Shown: piece by piece, positions 30,867 through 41,118 of the stretch
Position numbering within the stretch: the stretch's first letter is position 1
Layout: the number at the start of each line of letters is the position of its first letter
NCBI RefSeq assembly: GCF_019649055.1
Contig: NW_026570312.1
Span: forward strand, 186,001-250,000
Origin: Paramacrobiotus metropolitanus
Lineage: Eukaryota > Tardigrada > Eutardigrada > Parachela > Macrobiotidae
Reading direction: 5' to 3'
DNA length: 64,000 nt
The notes under the pieces: generated by a model
What the model saw: only the letters and a program-made list of their open reading frames with translations
The model's database searches: none
What the model was told of the DNA's origin: nothing
Made by a program: the position numbers and the translations under genes

Positions 30867-30876
30867 CTTCAGTAAC

Positions 30877-31015
30877 TTCACCAATCAGTTGACATGAGCC
30901 AGATACCGAATTAACCCGTTAACGTAACCGTGGCCCTGAAAGGGATTAAGCTGCAACCGTGGGAGGTGGCAGTCCAGTTTTTTCCTGCATTTTGCATCCA
31001 TCTGTTGAAACGTTC
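30877..31015. other. duplicated flank left of element 2
   Basis: Colinear with 46676-46800 (GTTAACGTAACCGTGG, GGGAGGTGGC.GTCCAGTT). Confidence 0.6.
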
Positions 31016-31019
31016 AGTT

Positions 31020-31294
31020 TGATATATGATGTATATTACCATATACACATAATGCCAAAGTACCGATTCGTAACCAGAATTTACTTCCAAGATGTTAGTC
31101 GGTACCATGAATCTGTTAGGGTTTCCGTTCACATACAAGCTAGCAATTCAGCTCTGAAGCATCATCATCAAAAAGATAAGAATCATACGTGATATAATTA
31201 ATAACTGTTGCATAAGCAACTGTCAACACGACCGCAGTAACGATCGTTGACGCTTACTGAAGCTACTGTACATGCGATTACTCATCACACAGCA
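31020..31294 (-). repeat. Element 2 3' LTR
   Basis: 275 bp. Differs from the other LTR at three positions. Reads TGCTGTGTGATGAG...CATATATCA on the minus strand. Confidence 0.9.
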
Positions 31295-31420
31295 CCCCGT
31301 ATCTTAAGAACTTTGGTCACCAGACAAAGTTTCAGCAACTGACAATCACAAAATAATCACAATTATCAATAACAAGTCATAAAATCAACTGTCGCAAGAG
31401 AAGCAGTAAAAACGCAAATG

Positions 31421-32992
31421 TTATGGTGATGAGCTGCGGATAGTGCGGTTCCGGAGGGTCCGGATAGCAGGGCGATTGTCGGTATCGGTTAACGGACCGG
31501 CTGTTGGATCAGGAATGGGACGAGATGGTGTAACAGCTGTGCGTTCAATGTCCTCTTTCAGTTCCGGATCCACGGACTCCATCGGGACGCTCCACTGCGA
31601 ATCACAATCGCCATTAAGATCATCATCCGACAGTGGTTGAGTAAACAATTTCAAGCGCTTAACATGAACCGTCATGACGCGCTTTCCACGCTTGTTGCGT
31701 ACTGACTCAATCTCGTAATTTAGCTTGGACACGCGGTTAATAATTCGGTATGGACCAAAATAATGTGCAATTAATTTTGGTGACAAACCAACCGGTGTCA
31801 CAGGAGTGTACAGCAGTACAAGATCACCAATCTTGAACTCACGATGCTGTCTTTTCAAATTGCCAGTCAACATATAACCAGCCTGCACTTGGTCGATATT
31901 AGCCTTAGCCACCTGGCTAGCTAATTTGATTCGTTCAATCATAGTTTTACTGTATTCGTGCAAGTTGCTGATGTTATTACTCGAAAGAGCACCAAGTTGA
32001 CTATCTAGTACTGAGCGACATTCGCGTCCGTACAACAGATAAAATGGACTTTTGCCGGTCGACGCTTGTGTACTTGTATTATATGCACAAGTGATATACG
32101 GTAAATACAGGTCCCAATCCTTTTGGTCATCGCTTACGTATAAACTCAACATAACCGCAAGACTTTTGTTAAACTTTTCCGTTAATCCGTTACAGGCAGG
32201 GTTGTAAGCCGTTGTATTAACATGTTTAACTTGGCACAAATCTGTAACTCCTTTCACGACCGCGGAAAGGAACGGACCACCTTGGTATGACAACATTTTT
32301 GACGGCGCACCGTGCCGCAATATAATTTGAGAAACTAAGAAGTTTGCAACTGCACCTGCAGTTTGCGCTGTTACAGCTTTCGTTTCTACGTATTTAGTTA
32401 AGTAGTCCCTACAAACAATAACATATCTATTTCCTTTCGAAGACACAGGTAATGGACCGAAAACATCAATACCGATCATTTCAAATGCAGTTCCTACCGG
32501 GATATTTTCAATAAAACCACCAGGTTTTTCTGTATTTATTTTCCTAAACTGACAGTGCTCGCAACCACGTACGTACCGACGTATGTGATCGCGCATACGT
32601 GGCCAATAATACCGCGAACGTAATCTATTGTAAGTACGCCAAAAGCCGAGATGCCCGGACGTTGATTCATCATGACATGCGTACAGAATCTGCCGCCTCA
32701 ACTGTTGAGGTACAACCAGCAACAACGCTTCCTCTCCGTCCACCAGGGCTTTGCGGTATAACACATTACCGCGAAGACAATAGCGTACAGTATCCTTGCC
32801 AATAGCACCTGCTTTCAGCTTAGATATTACTGTACTAAGCTTGCCATCGGCTTGTTGTTCAACAGACATGTCAGCAGATGTGGTCATAGCGACTAACATG
32901 TCGAAATCTATGTCAGCGGAGTCAGCTGCTTCCACAGGGTGACGCGACAACGCATCAGCATTCTGGTGTTTTTTTCCCGCTACAATATACAA
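31421..32992 (-). CDS. Element 2 integrase, with a lost catalytic Asp
   Basis: The frame starts in the RNase H/integrase linker (AGKKHQNADALSRHPVE). It has an HHCC zinc region (SGHLGFWRTYNRLRSRYYWP...CEHCQFRK) and the catalytic core. The first Asp is at 32465-32467 (IGIDVFGP). The second should lie 60 codons on, at 32285-32287, but that codon is TAC (Tyr; LSYQGG where LSDQG is expected). The Glu is at 32177-32179 (GLTEKF), 36 codons further. A GPY/F module follows (HYFGPYRIINRVSKLNYEI). Loss of one of the three metal-binding residues should abolish strand transfer. The frame is offset from the RT frame by one base at 32955-32992. Confidence 0.88.
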   Translation of the reverse strand: MYIVAGKKHQNADALSRHPVEAADSADIDFDMLVAMTTSADMSVEQQADGKLSTVISKLKAGAIGKDTVRYCLRGNVLYRKALVDGEEALLLVVPQQLRRQILYACHDESTSGHLGFWRTYNRLRSRYYWPRMRDHIRRYVRGCEHCQFRKINTEKPGGFIENIPVGTAFEMIGIDVFGPLPVSSKGNRYVIVCRDYLTKYVETKAVTAQTAGAVANFLVSQIILRHGAPSKMLSYQGGPFLSAVVKGVTDLCQVKHVNTTAYNPACNGLTEKFNKSLAVMLSLYVSDDQKDWDLYLPYITCAYNTSTQASTGKSPFYLLYGRECRSVLDSQLGALSSNNISNLHEYSKTMIERIKLASQVAKANIDQVQAGYMLTGNLKRQHREFKIGDLVLLYTPVTPVGLSPKLIAHYFGPYRIINRVSKLNYEIESVRNKRGKRVMTVHVKRLKLFTQPLSDDDLNGDCDSQWSVPMESVDPELKEDIERTAVTPSRPIPDPTAGPLTDTDNRPAIRTLRNRTIRSSSP

Positions 32993-35159
32993 TCACAAAA
33001 TCGTATTCTTGCAGAAAAACGGACCACCGGCTTAATCTGCCTACTAGCTCACGACGGGACATCAACCAGCAAAGAGCACAATGATCCGTGACCACACGGA
33101 AACATTTTCCTGATAAATATGGGCGCAACTTTTTAATAGCCCAAACAACCGCTAAGCACTCTTGTTCGGTGACTGAGTACCGAGTCTCCGCAGGGTTAAA
33201 GTTTTTGCTTACATAAGCAAGAACGCGCTCACCGATGTCAGTTTTCGACACTAGACACGCGCCAATACCAAGCGCACTAGCATCCGTGTGCAATTCTAGC
33301 TCAGCTGCTGGGTCGAAGTGAGTCAGCACAGGCGAACTGATGAGTGCCGATTTCAACGCTTCAAAACTATCGCACTGTTCAGTAGACCACACAAATTGCT
33401 CGCTTTTACGTGTGAGGCGCACCAGCGGCTCGGACATAGCGGCGAAATCTTTAACGAACCGACGGAAGTAAGAGCACAAGCCCAGAAAAGACTTTATGTC
33501 GGTTACGTTTTTTGGCTCGGGATAGTCAACAATGGCACTTAATTTCTCCGGGTCAGGACTAATACCATTATAGTCAATTATATGCCCGAGATATTTTGTA
33601 TGATCTGTAGCAAATGTACATTTCGACGGTTTAAGTACAACACCAGCTGCCTCTAACCGCGACAGTACTAAATCGAGATGCAATAAATGTTCTTCAAAAC
33701 TTTTTGAATATGTCAGCACATCATCAATGTAGACAATTACAAATTGCCAACGGAACTCGCTGAGGATGCGGTCCATAGACCGCTGAAAGGTGGCACCTGC
33801 ATTGCAGAGACCAAAAGGCATCCGGTTGAACTGGTACAACCCGTCAGGGGTTACAAACGCCGTCTTTTCTTGGTCAGATTCCGACACCGGAATCTGCCAA
33901 TAACCCCAAGCCATATCTAAACTAGAAAAATGCGTTGACCGACCTAACCGATCCAAGGCATCGTCCAGACGCGGCATCGGGTAAACGTCCTTCTTCGTAA
34001 TTGCGTTCAAGCGACGGTAATCTACGCAGAAACGGGTGGTGCCATCGCGCTTGTGCACCAGCACAACCGGCGAAGCCCACGGGCTAGAAGACGGACAGAC
34101 AATTCCTTGACGCAGCATCTTGTCAACTTCAGTACGAATAACTATTCGTTCAGCCCAAGAGCGTCGATACGGCGGCTGTGACATCGGGCCAGCAGTGCCT
34201 GTGTCAATATGGTGAGCGACACCAGTCACTTCACCGATTGGGCGCTCGGGCGTTGGAAACACTTTCCAGTGTTTGCGCAGTAATGCACGAAGTTGCTCGT
34301 TTTGTTTTGGCGTCACCTGACTGCCAACATTTAGTTCTGGTAACGGGTGCTCGTCAACAACACGTTCGGTCGCCAAACACGGGTCAGATTCCTCAACGAA
34401 AACCGGTTGAGCACACGCAACGACTTCGTTAATAACTAGTTTCTTTTTAGTTCGTGAGAAATTGGCACAACTTAAGTAACAACAATTGTTTACAATTTTT
34501 ATTAAGGAATGCGACGTTCGCAGACCCTTTTGTGCGAATAGTTTAGCATTTGGACTAGTTATGAATTCCATATTTTCTGAAGTAACACGACCAGGAAACT
34601 TGTTGCGCTTAAGTTTGCATTTGACCCAAGCGACATGCCCGGCTGGTATGTTAACACGTTCGCACACCACGACATCCCGTGCCGACCACGGCAGGAATTT
34701 CTCACCAGCCCCGTCGCTGAAGCGACGCACACTACGTGTTGCATAGTCGATTGCCAAATCGGTTTGCATAAGAAAATCGTTACCAACAAGTAAGTCACGG
34801 TCATATGTATCAAGTACTAAAACATTTATACGTATTGTACAACTAGCAATCGAAATTTCGACCGAGGTAATGCCAGCCGGCTCAGTTAGTTTACCTGAAA
34901 TTCCTTTAATCAAACGGCCACTATAGCGTTCCACAAACACATTTAACGAGCGCGCACAGCGCAAGCTCATTATAGTGACAGCTGAACCAGAATCTACAAT
35001 TGCATCCACCGGGACACCATTGACGTACGCACTAGCTGTAATAGGATATGACTGCAACTCTTCATCGTTATTCTCTGTGATAGGATAAACAGCAAGAGGA
35101 GACAACTCACTCTTATCGGGAGGATCAGTACGAGTAGCCACGCCCCGAATCGGTGCCAC
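32955..35159 (-). CDS. Element 2 protease, reverse transcriptase and RNase H
   Basis: 734 codons (GTG 35159; the open frame begins at 35177). Protease with VDSGSAVTIMS. Reverse transcriptase with FCVDYRRLNAITKKDVYPMP, SSLDMAWGYWQI, FGLCNAGATFQR and the catalytic YIDDVL box (about 33714-33731). RNase H with ELHTDASALGIGACL and VTDHCALCWL. It ends early (YCSGKKTPEC) when the frame slips one base before the linker to integrase. All RT motifs are intact. Confidence 0.9.
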   Translation of the reverse strand: MAPIRGVATRTDPPDKSELSPLAVYPITENNDEELQSYPITASAYVNGVPVDAIVDSGSAVTIMSLRCARSLNVFVERYSGRLIKGISGKLTEPAGITSVEISIASCTIRINVLVLDTYDRDLLVGNDFLMQTDLAIDYATRSVRRFSDGAGEKFLPWSARDVVVCERVNIPAGHVAWVKCKLKRNKFPGRVTSENMEFITSPNAKLFAQKGLRTSHSLIKIVNNCCYLSCANFSRTKKKLVINEVVACAQPVFVEESDPCLATERVVDEHPLPELNVGSQVTPKQNEQLRALLRKHWKVFPTPERPIGEVTGVAHHIDTGTAGPMSQPPYRRSWAERIVIRTEVDKMLRQGIVCPSSSPWASPVVLVHKRDGTTRFCVDYRRLNAITKKDVYPMPRLDDALDRLGRSTHFSSLDMAWGYWQIPVSESDQEKTAFVTPDGLYQFNRMPFGLCNAGATFQRSMDRILSEFRWQFVIVYIDDVLTYSKSFEEHLLHLDLVLSRLEAAGVVLKPSKCTFATDHTKYLGHIIDYNGISPDPEKLSAIVDYPEPKNVTDIKSFLGLCSYFRRFVKDFAAMSEPLVRLTRKSEQFVWSTEQCDSFEALKSALISSPVLTHFDPAAELELHTDASALGIGACLVSKTDIGERVLAYVSKNFNPAETRYSVTEQECLAVVWAIKKLRPYLSGKCFRVVTDHCALCWLMSRRELVGRLSRWSVFLQEYDFVIVYCSGKKTPEC

Positions 35160-35164
35160 TCCAT

Positions 35165-35500
35165 CTAGTTTAAATTACGGTGCTCACCTCGCGCGTTTCC
35201 GCGGGACTGCAGCTCCCTCATGGCACGTCGCTTGTCAAAGCACCGACCTTCAAGATGTCCTTCGCGTTTGCAGGAGGTACAAAACCGTTTGCCATCCTCA
35301 GTCGTTTCTGCCGGGATTTCTCGTGATGTGGTTGGTGCGGACGCACTTGTTGTAGCAGAAGCCGGTCCGCCTCTGCCACCGCGGCCACGCCCACGTCCAC
35401 GATTTCCACTAAAGCGACCACGGAATGTGTTGCTGCCGCCGCCGCGCACATACGTCTGAGTCAGCACAGGAACAGCGGTATTATCGCGCGCCACCTCCAT
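35165..35500 (-). CDS. Element 2 gag C-terminus (nucleocapsid)
   Basis: Gly/Arg-rich RNA-binding stretch (RGRGRGRGGRGG) followed by a CCHC knuckle, C-x2-C-x4-H-x4-C (CTSCKREGHLEGRC). Stop TAG lies a few codons before the pol frame. Confidence 0.75.
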   Translation of the reverse strand: MEVARDNTAVPVLTQTYVRGGGSNTFRGRFSGNRGRGRGRGGRGGPASATTSASAPTTSREIPAETTEDGKRFCTSCKREGHLEGRCFDKRRAMRELQSRGNARGEHRNLN

Positions 35501-35620
35501 CGCCTTTTCAACAGCCTCACGGACGGCGTTGTCCAGTTCCGACTGCGAATACGTTTTCGAACAAGCCGTTGAGGCACCGACCTCGTCAGCTGGGATGACC
35601 TCATCCCCTTTCCTCTTAGG

Positions 35621-35965
35621 TTACGAACATGATGCCGAAGTGGCGGCTAAAACGTTATGCACACCAGCATCAGATTTACCGCTTTCAAACTTTAAAATCT
35701 TCAACTTTGCCAAAATTTCTTCAGGTGATTTTGGATCTAACAGCGCGACATGATTACGCAGCTGAACACCTAATTCGTTAAGCAGATAATGAACCTTCAT
35801 ATCTGCAGCCATATTTTCATCCACTTTACGACACAAAGCGATAATAGCGTAATTGTCATCAACCAGAGTCTCGCTGTCGTGCTTAAACTTCCTGTTCTGG
35901 AGTTTGTTCTGAGTTTCCCACTTTTCATCTTTACTCACAAACTCATTCAGAAATGCTGTCTTCAA
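35621..35965 (-). CDS. Element 2 gag middle part (capsid)
   Basis: Capsid-like helices (KTAFLNEFV..., VDENMAADMKVHYLLNELG, DPKSPEEILAKL). It is in a frame different from the flanking gag pieces; the breaks are near 36060 and 35600. Confidence 0.65.
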   Translation of the reverse strand: MKTAFLNEFVSKDEKWETQNKLQNRKFKHDSETLVDDNYAIIALCRKVDENMAADMKVHYLLNELGVQLRNHVALLDPKSPEEILAKLKILKFESGKSDAGVHNVLAATSASCS

Positions 35966-36576
35966 TGCGGCCCAGTTAGTGAATGGCTTGTTGAGCGTGT
36001 ACCACTGTTTTGCTGCACCGGCAGACAGATAAAAAGAAAACCGCTCTTTTTTAATGTCATCTTTCCAATTAGAAGTGTAGCGGCTTCTTCGAACTCCTTA
36101 ATCCATTCGCGCGCATCGTGCTCGGAGGGTTTAAATTTCTCCGTACACTGGAGCGGACCGCTGGATGGGGCGTCGAACACTGTGTTCGTTAACTTCGCAA
36201 ACCCATCGGTCATCGCTTTGATAGCCGGATCTGTCATTTTAACTGGTGCCGACCTTTCGGTGCCGGTTGTTTCACCTACTTCAGTAACAACCTGGCTTTC
36301 CGTCCCAATATCGGAGCTTTCAGAAGTGGTGCGCGACTGACTATCAGTTTGCTCGGGTTTTGGCCGTCTTTGATATTCTGAACCTTGTAAGCCCTGTGAG
36401 AATTCTGGTTGACCGTCAGAGCGTAGGCGCGGACCACCGCCGCCTGAAAGGTCACTTTCACTGGGATGTTGGCTAGCACTACTAGCTGATTTGGTTGGAG
36501 CGACTAACGCGTCCTTCGCTTTGTCGGCAACCTTACCGGTTTTATCGGAATGCGGTTTACCAGAACCGCTCGACAT
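35962..36576 (-). CDS. Element 2 gag N-terminus
   Basis: Likely start is the Met at 36576 (MSSGSGKPHSDKTGK), though the frame is open upstream to 36678. A low-complexity Ser/Gly/Glu region is followed by the start of the capsid (HDAREWIKEFEEAA). The frame is lost near 36060. Confidence 0.6.
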   Translation of the reverse strand: MSSGSGKPHSDKTGKVADKAKDALVAPTKSASSASQHPSESDLSGGGGPRLRSDGQPEFSQGLQGSEYQRRPKPEQTDSQSRTTSESSDIGTESQVVTEVGETTGTERSAPVKMTDPAIKAMTDGFAKLTNTVFDAPSSGPLQCTEKFKPSEHDAREWIKEFEEAATLLIGKMTLKKSGFLFICLPVQQNSGTRSTSHSLTGPH

Positions 36577-36947
36577 ACAATATAAACAAAATAGATAAGA
36601 TTTAACCAAGAAGTTGACTGCAGATATAGCTGCTCTTCGCCTGATACAACATGTACCCAAGCACACCGTTAGCGACAACGCTAGACACGGTTACAGCCAA
36701 AAGAACCTTAGTGGTAAACGAGCAGCAAGAGAGAATTTTACCGACCGCGGCATTAAAACAAGAGCAGATTGAAGGCATATTAACAGTATTGCTGACCTTT
36801 CAATTGCTCCTCCAGTATCTGCAGGCGACGCTCGGTATCCGCTTGAAGAGTAGTTATACGGTCATTAACATCAAGCATAACATAATCTGATTCCGGTAAA
36901 GTTAACTCCAACTCAACCATGATATGGAAAAGAAAGGTCACTGGTAC

Positions 36948-36965
36948 GTTATGCCAGGAGCGCCA
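36948..36965 (-). other. Element 2 primer-binding site
   Basis: TGGCGCTCCTGGCATAAC on the minus strand, directly next to the 5' LTR. TGG plus the adjoining bases would pair with a tRNA 3' end. Confidence 0.7.
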
Positions 36966-37240
36966 TGATATATGATGTATATTACCATATACACATAATG
37001 CCAAAGTGCCGATTCATAACCAGAATTTACTTCCAAGATGTTAGTCGGTACCATGAATCTGTTAGGGTTTCCGTTCACATACAAGCTAGCAATTCAGCTC
37101 TGAAGCATCATCATCAAAAAGATAAGAATCATACGTGATATAATTAATAACTGTTGCATAAGCAACTGTCAACACGACCGCAGTAACGATCGTTGACGCT
37201 TACGGAAGCTACTGTACATGCGATTACTCATCACACAGCA
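36966..37240 (-). repeat. Element 2 5' LTR
   Basis: 275 bp, flanked on the right by target duplication AGTT (37241-37244). Confidence 0.9.
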
Positions 37241-37244
37241 AGTT

Positions 37245-37482
37245 CTCATTGGAAGCAATAGAAGCGGCTAGCAGCCGAAAGCTGAATACTACTGCTACGA
37301 CAAATTAATAATTCAAAAAGTAAAACAACGTAATTGCACGTCAGCTCATCGTACTGCGGCAGTCACGACAAAGTGCTGTAAGAGGGAATCCTCTGAATCC
37401 AAAAAGCAGCCGCCCATCCGCCACCTACCTGGTTGGCTCAAGCTCAAGCACAATATTATTATCTTTATATGAACGACTTCGT
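37245..37482. other. duplicated flank right of element 2
   Basis: 37249-37380 continues the match to the TF4 unit (TGGAAGCAATAGAAGCGG with 46816). From about 37384 the two units differ, because extra DNA including the GTATCC foldback was added here. Confidence 0.55.
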
Positions 37483-38154
37483 GCACGGTAAATTTTTCGA
37501 GGCATGTTGTTTTGCTTGTACCCACAGTAACCTGCAGTATTCTACGGTATCCTCGAACTCTACGTATCCCTCATGTATCCTTACAATTTTTGACGTTTGT
37601 TCGATTTTTGCCGTATCCCTCCGTATCTCTGCAGTATCCTCTATGTATCCCACTTGAACCCCGTTAAAAAACCTAAGAAACCTAAGAACACTATGAAAAC
37701 ATAATAACGGGATACATGGAGGATACACAAAGGATACCGTGGGGATAATGTGGGATACGCTAATTAAAAAGCATGTCCACATTAACAATATTTGAAATAC
37801 GTGCCGAATACATACTACGTGATGTAGCCAGTATCCCACCGTATCCCACAGTATCCTTTACGTATCCTTCATGTATTCTGCTGTATGCAGGTTAAAGGAT
37901 CATCAGCAATTGTAGTATCCCAACGTATCTTAACGTATTCTTACTGCATCCGTCGAGTATCCGGATAACACTTACATTCGGGATGCACATAAGGAAACTG
38001 CAGAGATACGGTGGGATACTGCAATAACTAAAACAAAGTAGAAAATTTGAGAGATACATGAAGGATACGCAGAGAATACTGCGGAATACGGTGGGATACT
38101 GTGGATACAACTAAAAACACATGCCGGAAAAAATTTGACGTGTACTAACCGTGC
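37483..38154. repeat. foldback element with GTATCC arrays
   Basis: The left arm 37483-37660 and right arm 37975-38154 are inverted copies (GCACGG at the left end, CCGTGC at the right). Both are filled with GTATCC(C/T) words, and the arms also contain CTGCAGTATCC and TTCATGTATC. The loop has further GTATCC words on both strands. It is absent from the matching place in the TF4 unit. I could not define a target duplication. Confidence 0.65.
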
Positions 38155-38900
38155 CATAGGTGTAGATCAAATATCTTGATCTTCGCCAACAGCGGCGACG
38201 GCACAGTGGCTGTGCTAGTGAATCACACTCGGTAGCCAGCGGTTGGATTTCGCTCCATCGCCATTTTGCGGAATTTCCTCAACAGACAGGACTTCATCTG
38301 ACCGCCCTCTCTCGCTGAGATCACCACGGACTGTCGTACTTAGGTCAGACTCTGTGACCGTGCCTAAAACCGTCTCCGCGCAGTGCCAGCAGCGCCGTTT
38401 TGAACGCCATTTGGCAGCTCTCTGGCCGTGCTACTGCTACTGCAACACTTCCGGAGCATTGCCCCAGAAGTCTGTGCTTTATAGCGCATATAATCATAAT
38501 AAACCATCGGCGTCCTGCGTCAAGTGCACACGTTTCAAAAGCAGCATTAGACAGATACAGATACGACAGGCGGTACGGCTAATACAATTTGGACAGCTTT
38601 TTCCGGTAGAACAACCTACTTAACAGAGTTTCCTTACAAATGTAAATTCCGGCGCATAGCGTTGACCAACCATCCGGCCACTGGCTGTACACGCCGGCAC
38701 CAGGTGTATTTACAACAGTTACAGAGGCCCATTGTGATGTATGGTTCTGTTTGTGGTTGGTTCTCGAGATTTCCTTTCTTTTCATATTTTCTCCTACTTA
38801 GCAACTGTCTTCTCTTCTCTCCTGGCAACGCTTCTCAACTTTCCTATTCGTTCAGTTACTACCGATCGTGTTACGATACTTGGCATTTGTCAATAAAGTT
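38155..38900. other. rest of duplicated unit 1
   Basis: 38360-38400 matches 46940-46980 (GTGCCTAAAACC, CTCCGCGCAGT). 38590-38770 matches 47345-47520 (TACAATTTGGAC, GCGTTGACCA.C, TGGCTGTA). No gene is visible, although the unit is conserved. Confidence 0.5.
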
Positions 38901-38910
38901 ACGATACACA

Positions 38911-39085
38911 CAGGCCCGCCAGAAAGGGGGCGCACCGGCGGGCGCCCCCCCCTTTTGCGGATTTTTGACCGCCGGGGGGGCGCATTTAAAGTACTGAAAG
39001 GGGGCGGGGCGAGGCTGGCCGACGTGTCACGTGTTACTTTTCGCCATACTTTGTGTCCGGCAGCACGCCCCCCCAGAAATCGTGC
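38911..39085. repeat. GC-rich insertion with G and C runs
   Basis: Runs of 6 to 8 G or C (GGGGGCGC, CCCCCCC) are bounded by CAGGCCCGCCAGAAAG on the left and CCCCCCCAGAAATCG on the right. The composition is unlike the AT-rich surroundings and suggests the end of a DNA transposon. I cannot assign a family. Confidence 0.35.
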
Positions 39086-40585
39086 GTATCAGCGTATGGT
39101 CTGATGGAACTGAATTAACACACTATGGCAGTTCAGTTATGTGACGGAAAATTAAGAATTCGCCTCGATTGTCCACTATTCTTGAAGAATGCGTCGACTA
39201 ATATAATTCTACAATTAAGCTCTCCAAAATATGTTCCGAAATTCGAATGGATCTTGAGAAAATCGAATGCAGTGAAACCAAGATTTGTTAACGAAGCCGT
39301 GGCTCGGTGGGCGGACGGAGCTGCCTGCCACCACGGGAAGCTGCGTAAGGACGTGTACACTGTACAGTTTAGTTTTGGTCATTCATTGATCAGATAAACC
39401 CTCGAAGAATTATTTTACAAATCTGATCAGAATGAGATGCAGATAAGGACAGCACAAGAGATGTGTAGATTTGGGCGAAGACAGGTGTCCTTTAACAGAA
39501 CCACAACCTAAAACAATTCCGAGACATTATTAATTTTTCCGCTACCATTTCAGCCTCGTTGCTAGGGCCGTCTTTCCGTGTCTCTCGGCGGCGCCGCGGC
39601 GGGCAAAATGGCTGTTATTTTTGCACGGATATAACGATGGTGCATTGTCAATCGGTCTGCGATATTTGTCAACAAAAAAAGATGAAGTTCTGAACTGACA
39701 ATAATAATTACGGACGTTCACAGTAGCGGAAAGTATTGTACAATTTATTATTACTGCACTGTACAATATTATTGTTTCAAATTTTTACCGGTTAGCGAAC
39801 GTCTGCAGACTGCAAGTACCAGAGCAACACATTTCGGCACGTGGTTAATGCGTATCGCAGCGAATATCCGAATTTAATTAGCGACAGCACAAGTACAGTA
39901 CAACGATGATGCGATCTAACAATAATATTGTAAGTACTCGTACTAGCTGTCCGTGGTCGCTTGCCGCAGCAATAATTTCAGAAAGAGACAAAGAAAACAA
40001 ATTCATCAGCAGGAAAAGTACTCGTAAATAAAAACGGAAAAGCCAATTTCCGACGCCCTTTCTAGTCGGCTACGGAAGGCTCCACGGAATGCTGCATGAT
40101 TGCCGTTAAAGCCGCCAGGCCGTCAGCGTGGTTAGCTGGCTGCATACATTATTGCAGGAGCTCAATTGCAGGTACCAAAGCGAGGATACATATTGCATAC
40201 ATTATTGCAGGTACCAAAGCGAGGATTGACGCGCGTTCATACAGTATTGCCTGCCGGAATGGACGGTATCGACTCTGCATAAAGCAGATGTCAGTAGTTT
40301 ATCGCACAAAGGATGCAACTGCGGAATCACCGAAGCAATGCCGACTAAAACTGCGTCGACCGTCACAAAGACGACGTCTGAGAAAAATTAAGAACCTCAG
40401 CTACGAAAATCGGAAATGGAAGCCCAAAAACTCTACGAAACCTAATGCTTGACCGAATCCGAAGCAATCTAGTCTCCAGTCGCGAGGTGGCTTTGTGAGC
40501 CGTATGGGTAGATGTCGCATCTGCATACACCCATCTCGTGCAACCATACCAAAGCTAGACGCGGGCGAGAATTTGTGACCCTAAC
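39086..40585. other. intergenic without a supported gene
   Basis: Short frames only. A direct repeat of about 35 bp (CATACATTATTGCAGG..ACCAAAGCGAGGAT) occurs at 40143-40180 and 40195-40226. Confidence 0.4.
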
Positions 40586-40866
40586 CTGCCCAATCTCCTC
40601 CAACTTGTTCTTGCGCTGTTGCGCCATGCAGTCCGTGATCCATTCCAGTGCCTTTCGGTCCAACGGCTTCTGGAGCACAAGACTCCTCTCCAAGAGATCC
40701 CACAGCGCCAACTGCATCTCCCCCCTCGACAGGGCGCTAAGGTGTGTTGCTTCACATGGGCCTTGACGCGGTCTTCTTTTTCTAAGGAGCATTCCCTCCA
40801 AACCATTCTCTCGCATAAAGACAAACATCCCAACGCCACGCGGTCCATGTAGCTGAGTAGGGTCGC
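40586..40866 (-). pseudogene. TF3 fragment: end of exon B
   Basis: The tail EMQLALWDLLERSLVLQKPLD then WITDCMAQQRKN aligns with the TF4 tail (QLQLWEVFESNLVLERPLD, WIADCIAQQRQ) and ends at a donor, CAG|GTTAGG. Upstream, VALGCLSLCERMVWRECSL in another frame aligns with the family before that, so one frame break lies near 40740. The F-box itself is not here. Confidence 0.6.
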
Positions 40867-41118
40867 CATGTCTCCACATGGCTTAAAGTCATACCTGTGA
40901 CAGAGACATCAGGAGAATAAAATAAATATCCTAAAACCGTACGAGTATCTGTCCTATCGATTAGAGTCTATCCTGTCGCTTGATTATCTACGGGATAATT
41001 TCGTATTCTTACGTCCTAGCTTCTGAAGTCGCGGGGTCATGGGACAAATAGGCAAGTCAAAAATTGCTGCTTTCGGTGAAATACGTTTTGCAAAGGACAC
41101 AAGAAAAGCGATCTAGTC

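Larger units (their letters stand above)
31020..37240 (-). mobile_element. Element 2: full-length Ty3/Gypsy LTR retrotransposon, decayed
   Basis: 275-bp LTRs at 31020-31294 and 36966-37240, TG...CA, with three differences between them. The 4-bp duplication AGTT lies at 31016-31019 and 37241-37244. The order on the minus strand is LTR, primer-binding site, gag, protease, reverse transcriptase, RNase H, integrase with a GPY/F module, LTR. No envelope. The coding region has at least three one-base breaks and an integrase active-site change, so this copy is not autonomous. It is inserted in the upstream flank of TF2; the matching site near 46805 in the TF4 unit is empty. Confidence 0.9.
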
